A stretch of 64,000 nt of DNA from a virus, in the IMG/VR virus record IMGVR_UViG_3300042346_001592, positions 62,001-126,000 of that record; one strand, given 5' to 3'. Below, piece by piece: positions 1-9,336 of this stretch (within the stretch, counting starts at the first letter, position 1; the number at the start of each line of letters is the position of its first letter). The notes under the pieces are model-generated. The model was not told where the DNA came from, searched no databases, and worked only from the letters and a program-made list of their open reading frames with translations. The translations under genes and the position numbers were made by a program.

Positions 1-1250
1 GGCAATGCAAACCCCATTTCTCCTTGAGCTGAGGGGATTATAAGTTTATTATTAATTAAAGATTGAGCTAATACATAGTAAGATGAACCAGCATCTGTTA
101 TCACAATTGAATCTTTAGATATTTCAGATAACTCTTTAGAAAAGGAATACATATTTAATTGGTTGATATCATCTCTATCAAAAACAGGCCACATATTTTT
201 CCAATTAATACATTTACTTATCCACTCTTGATTATTATTTATATAATTCGAAGAGTCAGTTGCAAAAAAATTTGTCAAATCATCTTCAATTATTTGTTCA
301 ATTTTTACAGTTTCTTTAAGATGTTCATTTTTATCAATATCAACAACTACAATTTTAGCTTTTCGACCGAATAAATGATATTGATAACCAGTTGCTGGTA
401 TGCTCAATGATGTTCCCAATCCTATAATAAGATCTGAGTTGGCTACAGCAAAATTTCCTGCTCTAGTACCTTTTAAACCTATTCTGCCAACATATAGCGG
501 GTGGTTTTCAGGGAGAAGATTAGTTCCTAGAAAAGTTACAGCTACTGGTATTTGGTGCTTCTCAACAAATTTTTTAAATGCTTGTTTGGTATTTGATAAG
601 TTTATACCATTACCTGCTATAATAATAGGGCGTTTTGAATCATTTAAGTATCTCATAAGTACAGATACAGATTTATTATCTATTATTATATCATCAGGAG
701 TATAATGATGTAGATTATTTTCATCAATTAAAGTAGATTGTATATCTAGGGGGATATCAATCCAAACAGGGCCTGGTCTGTTTGAAGTACATAAATGATA
801 TGCCTTTTCTAGCTCGTATGCTATATCCTCAGCACTTTCAATCATAACGGCATATTTGGTAATAGATTCAACAATTTTAATTATATTTGCTTCTTGAACT
901 CCTAATTTTCTTAAGGAAACTTTTTTTAAAAAAGTTGTATCTTTTTTATTAACTTGCCCAGATATAAACATAACTTTATGACTATCTTGCCAAGCATCTA
1001 AAAGTCCGGTTATTGTATTTGTGCTTCCACACCCTGTTGTTGGGATTACTACAGAAACATCATTAGTAACTTTAGTATAACCAACTGCTGCCATAGCACA
1101 TGCTTGTTCATGATGGCAGAATACAGGTTTAATATTACTTTGGGCAATAGCATCATTCAAAAACATAGCCCCACCTCCTGTTACTTCAAATACATGTTTA
1201 ATATTTTTTTGTTCTAAAAATGATGCTACATAATCGGCCACTCTTACCAT
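1..1250 (-). CDS. TPP-dependent acetolactate synthase-like enzyme (3' end outside window)
   Basis: The reading frame starts at the ATG at 1250 and stays open to the left edge, so the C-terminus is missing; about 416 residues are visible. The N-terminus has the thiamine-diphosphate (TPP) enzyme signature: GGGAMF, then HHEQACAMAAVGY with the expected catalytic Glu at residue 48, then TTGCGSTNTITGLLDAW. The central domain carries GPVWIDIPLDIQ, typical of the acetolactate synthase/pyruvate decarboxylase superfamily. Such enzymes usually act on pyruvate. The start overlaps the end of the sugar dehydratase gene by 7 bases, so the two are probably co-transcribed. With that neighbour and the PLP enzyme at 5414-6562, a YerE-like transfer of a two-carbon unit onto a keto-sugar is plausible; this is inference. 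Plain acetolactate synthase is the alternative. Confidence 0.85.
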   Translation of the reverse strand, partial: MVRVADYVASFLEQKNIKHVFEVTGGGAMFLNDAIAQSNIKPVFCHHEQACAMAAVGYTKVTNDVSVVIPTTGCGSTNTITGLLDAWQDSHKVMFISGQVNKKDTTFLKKVSLRKLGVQEANIIKIVESITKYAVMIESAEDIAYELEKAYHLCTSNRPGPVWIDIPLDIQSTLIDENNLHHYTPDDIIIDNKSVSVLMRYLNDSKRPIIIAGNGINLSNTKQAFKKFVEKHQIPVAVTFLGTNLLPENHPLYVGRIGLKGTRAGNFAVANSDLIIGLGTSLSIPATGYQYHLFGRKAKIVVVDIDKNEHLKETVKIEQIIEDDLTNFFATDSSNYINNNQEWISKCINWKNMWPVFDRDDINQLNMYSFSKELSEISKDSIVITDAGSSYYVLAQSLINNKLIIPSAQGEMGFAL

Positions 1251-2194
1251 ATAAACTTATTTTTATAATAATCGACAATCTGTGGAAGTTCATTATCAAA
1301 TTCTTTTTTTGGTTTCCATCCTAACTTTTGTAATTTAGAATCATCTAAAGCGTATCTAACATCTTGTCCTTGTCTTATATAAGAAAAATCAATATAATTA
1401 TCCAACTCTTCTAAATTTTTATTGTCTAATATACAAATTTTTTTCACAGTTTCCAAATTATTTTGCTCAAATCCGCCACAAATATTATAAATTTCGTTTT
1501 TAACTCCTGCGTTTACAATTGTGATTATCGCATCAGCAGTATCTTGTGCGTGCAACCAATTTCGTATTGGTGTCCCACCATTATGTAGTGGAACTTTTCT
1601 ACCTAACTTTAGATATTTGCAAGTTTTTGGTATTAACTTTTCAACATACTGGCCAATACCGTAATTATTTGTAGGCCTTACTATGATATATGGTAATCCA
1701 TATGTTCTTCCCCACGCCATAATTAACATATCAGCGGCTGCCTTTGTAGCCGAGTATGGGTTTGATGGTTTTAATAAATCTGTTTCAATATGCTCACCCT
1801 TTTCAATATCACCATAAACTTCATCGGTACTAAAATGTAATAATGTTGGTTTACTTATATTTTCTCCTCTATGATTTTTAATTAGTTCTAACAAATTATG
1901 AACTCCATTTATATTGGAGTGAATAAAATCATCACTGTTTGCTACTGAATTACCGACATGAGTTTCTGCCGCGGTATTTATTAAATAATCACAATCGTAT
2001 AAAAATTTCAAATCATTTATGTCACATTGAACAAATGAAAAATTTGGATATTTTTTAAATTGTGTTAATAAATCTCTATTTGCTGCATAAGTTATTTTAT
2101 CCACACCTTTAACATACCAACCCAAATCTAAACAAGTTTTAGTTACATATGAACCTATGAAACCTAGACAACCCGTCACGTATACGATCCTCAT
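1244..2194 (-). CDS. RmlB-like NDP-sugar 4,6-dehydratase (SDR family)
   Basis: This is an extended short-chain dehydrogenase of 316 residues. The Rossmann motif TGCLGFIG (GxxGxxG) is at residues 7-14. The active-site triad of 4,6-dehydratases is present as Thr123-Asp124-Glu125 in FSTDEVYG, with Tyr147 and Lys151 in PYSATK. RPTNNYG follows, as in dTDP-glucose 4,6-dehydratase (RmlB). The family oxidises C4 and removes water across C5-C6 to give an NDP-4-keto-6-deoxyhexose. I chose the ATG at 2194; a GTG five codons upstream is in frame. The nucleotide (dTDP, CDP or GDP) cannot be told by eye. The gene sits in a leftward operon of sugar genes. Confidence 0.88.
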   Translation of the reverse strand: MRIVYVTGCLGFIGSYVTKTCLDLGWYVKGVDKITYAANRDLLTQFKKYPNFSFVQCDINDLKFLYDCDYLINTAAETHVGNSVANSDDFIHSNINGVHNLLELIKNHRGENISKPTLLHFSTDEVYGDIEKGEHIETDLLKPSNPYSATKAAADMLIMAWGRTYGLPYIIVRPTNNYGIGQYVEKLIPKTCKYLKLGRKVPLHNGGTPIRNWLHAQDTADAIITIVNAGVKNEIYNICGGFEQNNLETVKKICILDNKNLEELDNYIDFSYIRQGQDVRYALDDSKLQKLGWKPKKEFDNELPQIVDYYKNKFIW

Positions 2195-2247
2195 ATTTAT
2201 TCTATTCACGAAAATTATATAAGTTTTACATTTTGTATCGTATATTT

Positions 2248-3003
2248 TCAGTAATCATGATAATGGATGTGTTTATCTATTTGTTCAAATTTTATTTGAG
2301 GATTCAACATCAAAGAATATCCGGAAACATTACTAGATGTGACAATTATCTCTTCACATCTAGATAGTGAAATAGCCTCTATCATAATTTCTTCTGCTAG
2401 TCCGTCGATATTTTCTAAATGTTTGTAGTGTATCGGATTTTCATCATCACTTCTATAAATATTTTCATTTAACATTATTAGATCTCCATATTTTGATACA
2501 AATTCTTTTACTACTTTATTCTCATCGGTAATAAGTAAAATATTTTTATAATTATTTTCTTGAAGTTTATTATCAATTACTTTATAATAAAAATCGTTAT
2601 CTAAAAATTCTCCGTGTAGATGATGATCTGTTCTTCTTACATGAACTCCTAGTGAATTTTCTCTAGATATACATAACTCACTACATTTTTTACATACAGC
2701 ATTGTCAAAATGACCATATTTTATTAATATTTTATTTAGTGTCTTGCATAATTCAATATTATGAATAAACTCATAGATATTCCCTACTTTCATAGTATCT
2801 ATATTAATAATATCTTCTGGATTGTGGTTGTCTATGGGTTTTTGGTTGAAAAAAAATTTGTCGAAAAGATTTTTATTATCAGTTTGGTATAATATATTAT
2901 TCCATTTTATGTAAAAATCAACTATTGAGTTATCTTCCAACCATTTAAGACAACCAACAATTATATTGAAACTGGAAAAATCCACATTCTCTATTTTGTT
3001 CAA
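2248..3003 (-). CDS. Fucosyltransferase-like protein with HVRRTD motif
   Basis: About 251 residues. The motif GVHVRRTD near the middle matches the HxRRxD nucleotide-sugar binding signature of the GT11/GT23/GT65 fucosyltransferase group, and ILLITDENKVVKEF followed by EAISLSRCEEIIVTSSNVSGYS matches their C-terminal half. It would move fucose or a related deoxysugar onto a glycan; the acceptor is unknown. The listed frame begins with TTG. An ATG directly abutting the previous stop (3016-3014) lies one frame off, separated by a run of seven T; with six T it would read in frame as MKYFLNKIEN. The real start may therefore be at 3016, through a sequence error or slippage. Confidence 0.6.
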   Translation of the reverse strand: MNKIENVDFSSFNIIVGCLKWLEDNSIVDFYIKWNNILYQTDNKNLFDKFFFNQKPIDNHNPEDIINIDTMKVGNIYEFIHNIELCKTLNKILIKYGHFDNAVCKKCSELCISRENSLGVHVRRTDHHLHGEFLDNDFYYKVIDNKLQENNYKNILLITDENKVVKEFVSKYGDLIMLNENIYRSDDENPIHYKHLENIDGLAEEIMIEAISLSRCEEIIVTSSNVSGYSLMLNPQIKFEQIDKHIHYHDY

Positions 3004-3016
3004 AAAAATATTTCAT

Positions 3017-3703
3017 TTAAAGTAAGAATTTTTGGAAATTATTAGTAATTATGTCGACTCTGTCTAGATTGGTGATGCCTGTAAAATGTGCTAAAAAAGA
3101 ATTTTCGTTCCATGGAAAAGTAATCGACGGACGACCCTGCCAAATTCCAGTTTCACTAACATAATTAGGAACAGAATTCAAATATTTGTGTTCTAAAATT
3201 TTGAAGTATTTAGTAAACTCGGGTAGGGAAAACATGTCATTCAATACTCCCTGTTCTTGCACATCACTATTCAATTGGTTTTGTGAAATATCTAGAAAGC
3301 TTTTTCTAAGAAATTCATTATCTTCGCTAGATTTCAATATAAAATTTCCAGAGCTGAAACATATATGATTATGCCCTGGTCCAGTGAACCAATCATAAGA
3401 GAAGAAAAAATTTTCTTCACCTTTTACAAAATCATTTATATTATAACTGTCATTAGTAATTATGGAATCACCATCTATCCACATAACATAATCATAATGA
3501 CTGAGTAGTTCCATTGCGTGGAGGAATCTTGAAAATCCAATATGTCTATCGTCCATACCATACTGAGAGTAAACTTTGAATGAATTAATCAATAAGAAGT
3601 CATAATTCCATTTTTTTGCGTAATTCAATTTAGAAGGAATCGTTAGATTGAAAACATCTTTCATTTTTTCATCAGCGCCCGTAAAGACCAATACTTTTTT
3701 CAT
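3017..3703 (-). CDS. GT34-like (GMA12/MNN10 type) glycosyltransferase
   Basis: 228 residues. VLVFTGADEKMKD opens the protein, and YVMWIDGDSII holds the DxD-type metal-binding motif (DGD) of GT-A fold enzymes. HICFSSGNFILKSS and the later LAHFTG match the layout of galactosyl/mannosyltransferases of the GMA12/MNN10 group. It probably transfers a hexose from a nucleotide sugar. It lies between two other glycosyltransferase genes in the leftward operon, with 13 bases to the next. The start ATG is at 3703. Confidence 0.6.
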   Translation of the reverse strand: MKKVLVFTGADEKMKDVFNLTIPSKLNYAKKWNYDFLLINSFKVYSQYGMDDRHIGFSRFLHAMELLSHYDYVMWIDGDSIITNDSYNINDFVKGEENFFFSYDWFTGPGHNHICFSSGNFILKSSEDNEFLRKSFLDISQNQLNSDVQEQGVLNDMFSLPEFTKYFKILEHKYLNSVPNYVSETGIWQGRPSITFPWNENSFLAHFTGITNLDRVDIITNNFQKFLL

Positions 3704-3725
3704 TTTTTGTTTTTATTATTTTTTT

Positions 3726-5399
3726 TTATTTGATTAAATGCCTCAAATACTTATCAAAATATATATCATTATTCCAATACCAAGACAATGCAGTATTGAA
3801 GTTATTTTCAATATACTCTTGTTTAGATCTGTAAAGATTATAGTCTAGACCTTTAATTATATCCAATAATTCTTCCAGAGTTTCAAAAATAATTATTCCA
3901 CGAATATCGAAAAATTCTTCTATATTTGGACAACCTTTGTATATGGGTATAGTTCCTGTGAGAAAACAATCTAAAATTTTTTCTGTAAATAAGTTTTTGT
4001 GTGAACCGTTTTCTATAGCAATTGAAAATGAGTAATCCTTCAATCCATCTAATTTAGCTCTAACTTCATTGTATCCAACACCGAATAAATCAACTTTCAT
4101 ATGGTTATCGGATAAAAAATTTACACAATTTACCCTAAATCTATGAAAATCAGTGTTTGATTTATTACTAGTAATAAAAGATACTAATTTGTTTTTAGAA
4201 TATAGTGAATAAAGATTTTCATCAGCTAGATTTGGCCACCCATCTACATAATGAACACAGTGATTATAATACCAATGAATAGGCCACTCTGTTTTATGTA
4301 CATTTTTGTTTAGAACTACTTCACCCCCTAAGTTCCTAAATTTTGCGTTTGGTAACTGGAGAAGACTTTCGTCATATGTCAATATCAAATCAAACTTTTT
4401 ATAATTTTTCTTCACTAAATTATAAACTTCAAGTTGGTCAAATAGGTATGGTGGTTCGTGTATATCTGCAACTATTTTCCCTCTTTTGATGATTATTTCT
4501 CCATTGAGATATTTGAGTATGTTAGAATCTTCTAATACAGTTAGATCAAACTCACCATCAGAGAGATTATATACATAAGAAAATTTTTTTGGAATACTAT
4601 TAGCTTCTCTAAAAGTAAAGCTGTTAACTTGGGGAACTTTTTCCCCGGAAAAATCTTCTTTGTAGTGTTTTTTATTTCTGATCTCTAGTTCGTATACCAT
4701 ATTATCAGAAGTTTCTCTTTCTAGTGTTCTCTCATTTACATTTGGTAGTCGATTTAGCACATATGTGGGAAAATTAACAACACCTATCTTTTCTTTTTTA
4801 CACATTTCTAAAAGTGGATAAACAATTGCTAAATCAATAGCGTGTGTGAACCATTTTCCGTTTTTTTTAGAAATCAGATCTACTAGGTTTAATTTCTTTA
4901 TTAGAAATCCTCTTGACGTAAATAGATGACTGGCTCGCCAAACATCTCTTCTATACAATTTATATTCGTGAACAAAATCTGGATAGCATGTATTTTGAGG
5001 ATGTCCCTCCTTCAGATCGTATGATTCATCCTGTATATAATATTTACCATATGTTAACCAATAATCATTAAGATTGTAAAAATTATTTAAGTTTTCTAAT
5101 ACTTTTTCATCATAAAGCCAATCATCTCCACATACAGCCATATAGATATCATTATCATCTAAATATTCAAAAAAACTTAAAATTCCATAAGGATATGTAT
5201 TTTCTGTTTTTTTTATAATCGTGAACTTAGGATTGTTACCCACTAAATTTTTTACTATTTCATAAGTATTATCCGTAGATGCATCATCTAAATAATAAAC
5301 ATGGTAGTTCTGATAGGTCTGTGAAATTAAACTAGACAAATTATATTCAACCCAATCTTGATTGTTATAGGATGGCACAAGTATTTTAAAAAAGTTCAT
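3726..5399 (-). CDS. Two-domain glycosyltransferase: GT2 N-half plus GT10-like C-half
   Basis: 557 residues, about twice the usual size. Residues 1-230 look like a GT2 enzyme: ILVPSYNNQDWVE, YLDDASTDNTY and MAVCGDDW. The C-terminal part (about 290-557) ends with SIAIENGSHKNLFTEKI and CFLTGTIPIYKG, which resemble the donor-binding region of GT10 (alpha-1,3/4-fucosyltransferase type) enzymes. A single protein with both domains could add two sugars in sequence. A second GT10-like gene lies at 61455-62438. It is flanked by the PLP sugar enzyme and a GT34-like gene with gaps of 14 and 22 bases, so it is likely part of one operon. Confidence 0.7.
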   Translation of the reverse strand: MNFFKILVPSYNNQDWVEYNLSSLISQTYQNYHVYYLDDASTDNTYEIVKNLVGNNPKFTIIKKTENTYPYGILSFFEYLDDNDIYMAVCGDDWLYDEKVLENLNNFYNLNDYWLTYGKYYIQDESYDLKEGHPQNTCYPDFVHEYKLYRRDVWRASHLFTSRGFLIKKLNLVDLISKKNGKWFTHAIDLAIVYPLLEMCKKEKIGVVNFPTYVLNRLPNVNERTLERETSDNMVYELEIRNKKHYKEDFSGEKVPQVNSFTFREANSIPKKFSYVYNLSDGEFDLTVLEDSNILKYLNGEIIIKRGKIVADIHEPPYLFDQLEVYNLVKKNYKKFDLILTYDESLLQLPNAKFRNLGGEVVLNKNVHKTEWPIHWYYNHCVHYVDGWPNLADENLYSLYSKNKLVSFITSNKSNTDFHRFRVNCVNFLSDNHMKVDLFGVGYNEVRAKLDGLKDYSFSIAIENGSHKNLFTEKILDCFLTGTIPIYKGCPNIEEFFDIRGIIIFETLEELLDIIKGLDYNLYRSKQEYIENNFNTALSWYWNNDIYFDKYLRHLIK

Positions 5400-5413
5400 T
5401 TCCTGTAAAATTT

Positions 5414-6562
5414 CTACTTAACAAAAAATTCTTTTATCTTATCACAAACATAATCTACATCTTCGGTTGTCATACCGTGATGTGCTCCCAATAAAAATCC
5501 ATTTTTCATAATAGTATCTGAATTTTGGAATGGTTGTAAATATTCTCTATAGACTGGATGGCGGGTTACATTCCCCGCAAAGGTTACTCTTGTTTGAATA
5601 TTATTATCTTCTAAAAAGTGAAGCAACTCATATCTCTTTTCAGTTTGTAGCGGGATTGCTAACCAATTTGGTTTAATACTATCATCCGGTAGCAATATTT
5701 CCTCTACATCTTTCAGATTTTCCAAATATCTTTCAATATTATCTCTTCTGATTTTTTCAAACTCACTAAACCTATCTAATTGAACAAGTCCAAATGCAGC
5801 ATTCATTTCTGATGATTTCATATTATAACCTAATACACCGTATAAAAATTTATAATCGTATGGTATTCCATCAACATTATGATTGAATCTATCTGACATC
5901 TCTTCTGAGTTATCACCAATCCTGCCCCAATCTCTAAATTGTAAGCAAGTATTACGATGTTTTTCTTCATTAAACATCACCATACCACCTGATCCTCCGG
6001 CAGTAATAACGTGTGACGCATAAAAGCTTGTAGTAGCAATATCCGTTTCTGGTGTGTGGGTAACTGTATCTGCTGAATCTTCAATTAAGATAATATCCTC
6101 TCTACCCATAGCAATTAAACCTTCTTTGATTTTTTTCCAATCAGGCTTATTACCAATTAAATTAGGTAACATCAGAACTTTAACATCATCGGTTATTACA
6201 CCTAACACCTCATCTACATTTACTACATAAGTATTCAAATCAACATCTACAAATACTGGCACTAAACCCAACTGGATTATTGGTGCAAGAGTTGTTGAAA
6301 AAGTACAAGCAGGTGTAACCACTTTAGTTCCTTTTGGAAGGAGTAAACTTGCCAAAGCAAGCAAACATGCTGATGAGCCTGAGTTTACAAAAACACCATA
6401 TTTTTTTCCAAAATGTTTTGAAATCCGTTGTTCAAATTCAATTGACTTTGGACCAAATCCTGCTAACCAACCAGATCGTAGGCAATCAACTACTGCTTGA
6501 ATTTCTTGTTCCCCATACGATTCAAATTTGTTGGGTGCATACCATACTTTTTTCCTATTCAT
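5414..6562 (-). CDS. DegT/DnrJ/EryC1-fold PLP enzyme, probably a sugar 3-dehydratase (ColD/RfbH type)
   Basis: 382 residues of the DegT/DnrJ/EryC1 sugar aminotransferase family: FVNSGSSACLLAL, VVTPACTFSTT, IEDSADTV with Asp162, and a full C-terminal domain. In ordinary aminotransferases a Lys binds PLP in a motif like SFFGNKNITTGEGG. Here the aligned stretch reads SFYASHVITAGGSGG, with His184 in place of Lys. That swap is the hallmark of the 3-dehydratases ColD (His188 in a protein of similar length) and RfbH, which remove the C3 hydroxyl of 4-keto-6-deoxyhexoses. I therefore infer a 3,6-dideoxysugar step following the RmlB-like enzyme, not a transaminase. Confidence 0.8.
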   Translation of the reverse strand: MNRKKVWYAPNKFESYGEQEIQAVVDCLRSGWLAGFGPKSIEFEQRISKHFGKKYGVFVNSGSSACLLALASLLLPKGTKVVTPACTFSTTLAPIIQLGLVPVFVDVDLNTYVVNVDEVLGVITDDVKVLMLPNLIGNKPDWKKIKEGLIAMGREDIILIEDSADTVTHTPETDIATTSFYASHVITAGGSGGMVMFNEEKHRNTCLQFRDWGRIGDNSEEMSDRFNHNVDGIPYDYKFLYGVLGYNMKSSEMNAAFGLVQLDRFSEFEKIRRDNIERYLENLKDVEEILLPDDSIKPNWLAIPLQTEKRYELLHFLEDNNIQTRVTFAGNVTRHPVYREYLQPFQNSDTIMKNGFLLGAHHGMTTEDVDYVCDKIKEFFVK

Positions 6563-6578
6563 TTCATCATATTTATTT

Positions 6579-7139
6579 TCAATGTCTGACTTTATATAAA
6601 ATCTCTTTGGCGACTGTGTAATTTTTAGTTAGATTTTTCATTTTTTCTAGAAAAAAATAGTCTTCTCCTCTGATACTATTATCAAAAAATATTTTGCTTA
6701 ATTTTTTTTGATTATAACAAAATGAAATTCCAACACGCTCCCAAATTATTTCATCACTTTCAAGAGGTGGCATTATAATACCATCAGAAAAAATCATTCG
6801 CCAAACAACAAAATCATAATCAAGATATTCATCAGATAAAGTTTGAACATAATTCCTATCTAGGGTATCATCATCATCTAAAAAACCAATCCAATCTGTA
6901 TTACAGAGAGCAATTCCAATATTTCTGACTAGTCCTGATTCGCCACCATAGTTAGCCATACTACCTAATTTTTTAGAATCTATTGTTTGTATACGTGGAT
7001 CAGAAAAAGATATACCACTAACACCATCATAAACTATAATACATCTCCAATCTTCATTAGTTTGATTAAGTAGTGATTCTACAGAAGTAGATAGAGTGTC
7101 TCTGTTTAGTGATGGTATTATAAAAGTGATTAGTGACAT
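6579..7139 (-). CDS. Short GT2 family glycosyltransferase
   Basis: 186 residues with a GT2 core: LITFIIPSLNRDTL, SLLNQTNEDW, and the metal site GFLDDDDTLD. SIRGEDYFFLEKM near the C-terminus matches the acceptor or catalytic-base region (ED). It is shorter than most GT2 enzymes (230-330 residues), so it may be a minimal catalytic domain. It is first in the leftward sugar operon; the region upstream to 7226 separates it from the rightward gene at 7227. Confidence 0.75.
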   Translation of the reverse strand: MSLITFIIPSLNRDTLSTSVESLLNQTNEDWRCIIVYDGVSGISFSDPRIQTIDSKKLGSMANYGGESGLVRNIGIALCNTDWIGFLDDDDTLDRNYVQTLSDEYLDYDFVVWRMIFSDGIIMPPLESDEIIWERVGISFCYNQKKLSKIFFDNSIRGEDYFFLEKMKNLTKNYTVAKEILYKVRH

Positions 7140-7226
7140 GTAGATTATATTGTTTTTTTGAGTTTTAGTTTTTCATTTCATTTTTTCATTCAAACAAAAT
7201 CAACAAAAAATAATAAAATAGCACAG

Positions 7227-8309
7227 ATGAAATTCGCACTAATTTTAGATAGTTATCCCTCGCGCGAAGAGGATCAAGATATACTACTAAAAAATATAAC
7301 TACATTAAAATCTCAAAATATTGACGTTTTTCTTACTAGTCATCATAGATGTAATAGCGAAATAATAGAAAAATGTGATTATTTTTTATTTGAGAAATGT
7401 AATCAGTATTATTTTCATGATTCGCACATTATAAATGAAAATATAGAAGGTATAACTGATCCTATTTTTCAAAAATATTTGAATATTTGGGATCTAATTT
7501 TTTTAGACAGAGTAATTTTTACTGGTTGGTCGGTAAGTATATTTTCTCAATTTTCATCTGCTATAAATTTCTTGATGAATAAAGGGTATAATTACGCCTT
7601 TTATTTGGTGGGTGATTGCTTAATACCAGAAAATTTCGGGGAAAAACTAGAAAAAATTTTAGAACAATCTATCGAATACGATAATTACTTCATAAAAAAT
7701 TCTTCACAATTTTCAAATTGGTTTTTACCACACTTCTTCGGATTTTCTATTACTCAAAAATTAGCTAGCAAAATACCTAAAGAGGATTTTTCAGATAATA
7801 AAATATTCCAAAAGTATTACCCAAATCATTCATTTGAGGATATTATCTTGAAGTTATTCGGCCAAGATAAAAATAATATACAAAATCATGAAGTGATGAA
7901 TGAAATATTTGGCCCGGGGAATTGGAATTTTTCTTCTGGATCTCCAAAAACTGATGATTTTTGTATTCATTACTATACTACGTCGTCTATTTATTGCTCA
8001 GAATCAGCCGAACAATTAATTTTATTACTTTATGTTTTTGCAGATTGTCCATTTGATACTATAGATTTTACAATTAGCATCTCTGATAAAAATAACGTAG
8101 TCATATATAACAAAAAAATTAACTTAAGTAAAGGCGTTTGGTATATGGAAAATCTAGATCATATATTTAACAATCTTGAATCTATTACCTTCGATAAAAA
8201 ACTAGTGGTTGTAGACAATTCTACTATACCATACACAGACACATTCAACATAGAAAAGAAAAATATAGATAAATATTCCATCTTGAAAAGATTTGTAAAA
8301 AATATCTGA
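7227..8309 (+). CDS. Glycosyltransferase-like protein of unknown specificity
   Basis: Starting at the ATG at 7227 (MKFALILDSYPSRE) the protein has 360 residues; a longer in-frame opening at 7158 is phenylalanine-rich and unlikely. NITTLKSQNIDVFLTSHH and YAFYLVGDCLIPENFG resemble the N-terminal half and metal-binding turn of GT-A enzymes. The C-terminal 120 residues look beta-rich and match nothing I know. It stands divergently from the leftward sugar operon and is followed by an FkbM methyltransferase 33 bases on. A glycan role is inferred mainly from this context. Confidence 0.5.
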   Translation: MKFALILDSYPSREEDQDILLKNITTLKSQNIDVFLTSHHRCNSEIIEKCDYFLFEKCNQYYFHDSHIINENIEGITDPIFQKYLNIWDLIFLDRVIFTGWSVSIFSQFSSAINFLMNKGYNYAFYLVGDCLIPENFGEKLEKILEQSIEYDNYFIKNSSQFSNWFLPHFFGFSITQKLASKIPKEDFSDNKIFQKYYPNHSFEDIILKLFGQDKNNIQNHEVMNEIFGPGNWNFSSGSPKTDDFCIHYYTTSSIYCSESAEQLILLLYVFADCPFDTIDFTISISDKNNVVIYNKKINLSKGVWYMENLDHIFNNLESITFDKKLVVVDNSTIPYTDTFNIEKKNIDKYSILKRFVKNI

Positions 8310-8341
8310 GATTTATAAACCAAAATAAAAAAATTTATCTA

Positions 8342-9253
8342 ATGATTACACTCGATTTTATTTTTCCCGAAAAAAACGGAATACAGTTTACAAGTCATTT
8401 TACCGAACCACGACAATTGACTGCAAAATTTATAGATACCTATACACAATTGTGTTTCTGGGCTACAGAAATGGAAGTATATCCTTATGGTTCTTTCTTC
8501 ATTTCTTATCCTAGAACTACTCAAATTATGACTTTTTTAGTAGAAGATAGTTTAACACATGAAATCTTTCTAAAAATATGTGATTTTACTGGTAGTTTTC
8601 CAAACGATATCAAAAAACTAGATATTTTTGGGAAATTAGAAAATATAGGTAAAAAAATATCAAACACTGATCTCTGGTCAGGACTCACTTTGTATGAAAT
8701 TTTTTTAGAAAATGCGTATGAACATCCACTCTGCAAAATAAGTGATGGTGATGTTGTGGTGGATATAGGCGCAAATTTAGGCCTATTTTCTTATTGGAGC
8801 ATTCTCAGTGGCGCGTCTGTTGTGCATTCTTTCGAGCCTACACCATTTTTATCGAAAGTTATCAGAGAGACGTTTGAGGATTTACCCATTGATAGTCACA
8901 ATCTTGCAGTGTGGTCTAATGAGAAATTACTCACGCTCAATACTAGTAGAATTTCGATATTTAATTCAATCTATGTATCCGTAAATAATCAAGTTGAATC
9001 GATTGAATGTCAGGGTGTCATATTAGAAAATTGGGCTAGAGAATCAGATATAAAAATAGATTTTTTGAAAATAGATTGTGAGGGATGCGAATGGGAAATT
9101 TTACCAACTATGAATCCTGAATTTTTACAATCTATCTCTAAAATAGTATTGGAATATCATATACACCAGCCCGATAAGTTACTGGAAATTTTTTCAGATA
9201 ATGGTTTTACTACAGAACACAATCATAATATGATCTGGGCTTGGCGTGAATAA
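8342..9253 (+). CDS. FkbM-family SAM methyltransferase
   Basis: 303 residues. The SAM-binding motif VVVDIGANLGLFSYW, then SFEPTPF (acidic post-I residue) and FLKIDCEGCEWEIL are the classical FkbM signatures; KIVLEYH follows. Family members O-methylate sugars or small molecules. The N-terminal 120 residues are an extra domain that I do not recognise. One of at least three FkbM-type genes here (also 42868-43725 and 60136-60759). Probably modifies the glycan made by its neighbours. Confidence 0.82.
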   Translation: MITLDFIFPEKNGIQFTSHFTEPRQLTAKFIDTYTQLCFWATEMEVYPYGSFFISYPRTTQIMTFLVEDSLTHEIFLKICDFTGSFPNDIKKLDIFGKLENIGKKISNTDLWSGLTLYEIFLENAYEHPLCKISDGDVVVDIGANLGLFSYWSILSGASVVHSFEPTPFLSKVIRETFEDLPIDSHNLAVWSNEKLLTLNTSRISIFNSIYVSVNNQVESIECQGVILENWARESDIKIDFLKIDCEGCEWEILPTMNPEFLQSISKIVLEYHIHQPDKLLEIFSDNGFTTEHNHNMIWAWRE

Positions 9254-9336
9254 GAACTAATCAACTCCCTTCACATATAATGTTACACAATAAGAGTAGA
9301 TCACACACCGAAAGGTATAAATAATTGGTTGAATAC

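Noticed and set aside
400-705. Rightward 101-codon frame at the left end
   Set aside because: Antisense to the TPP enzyme, whose conserved motifs lie on the other strand.
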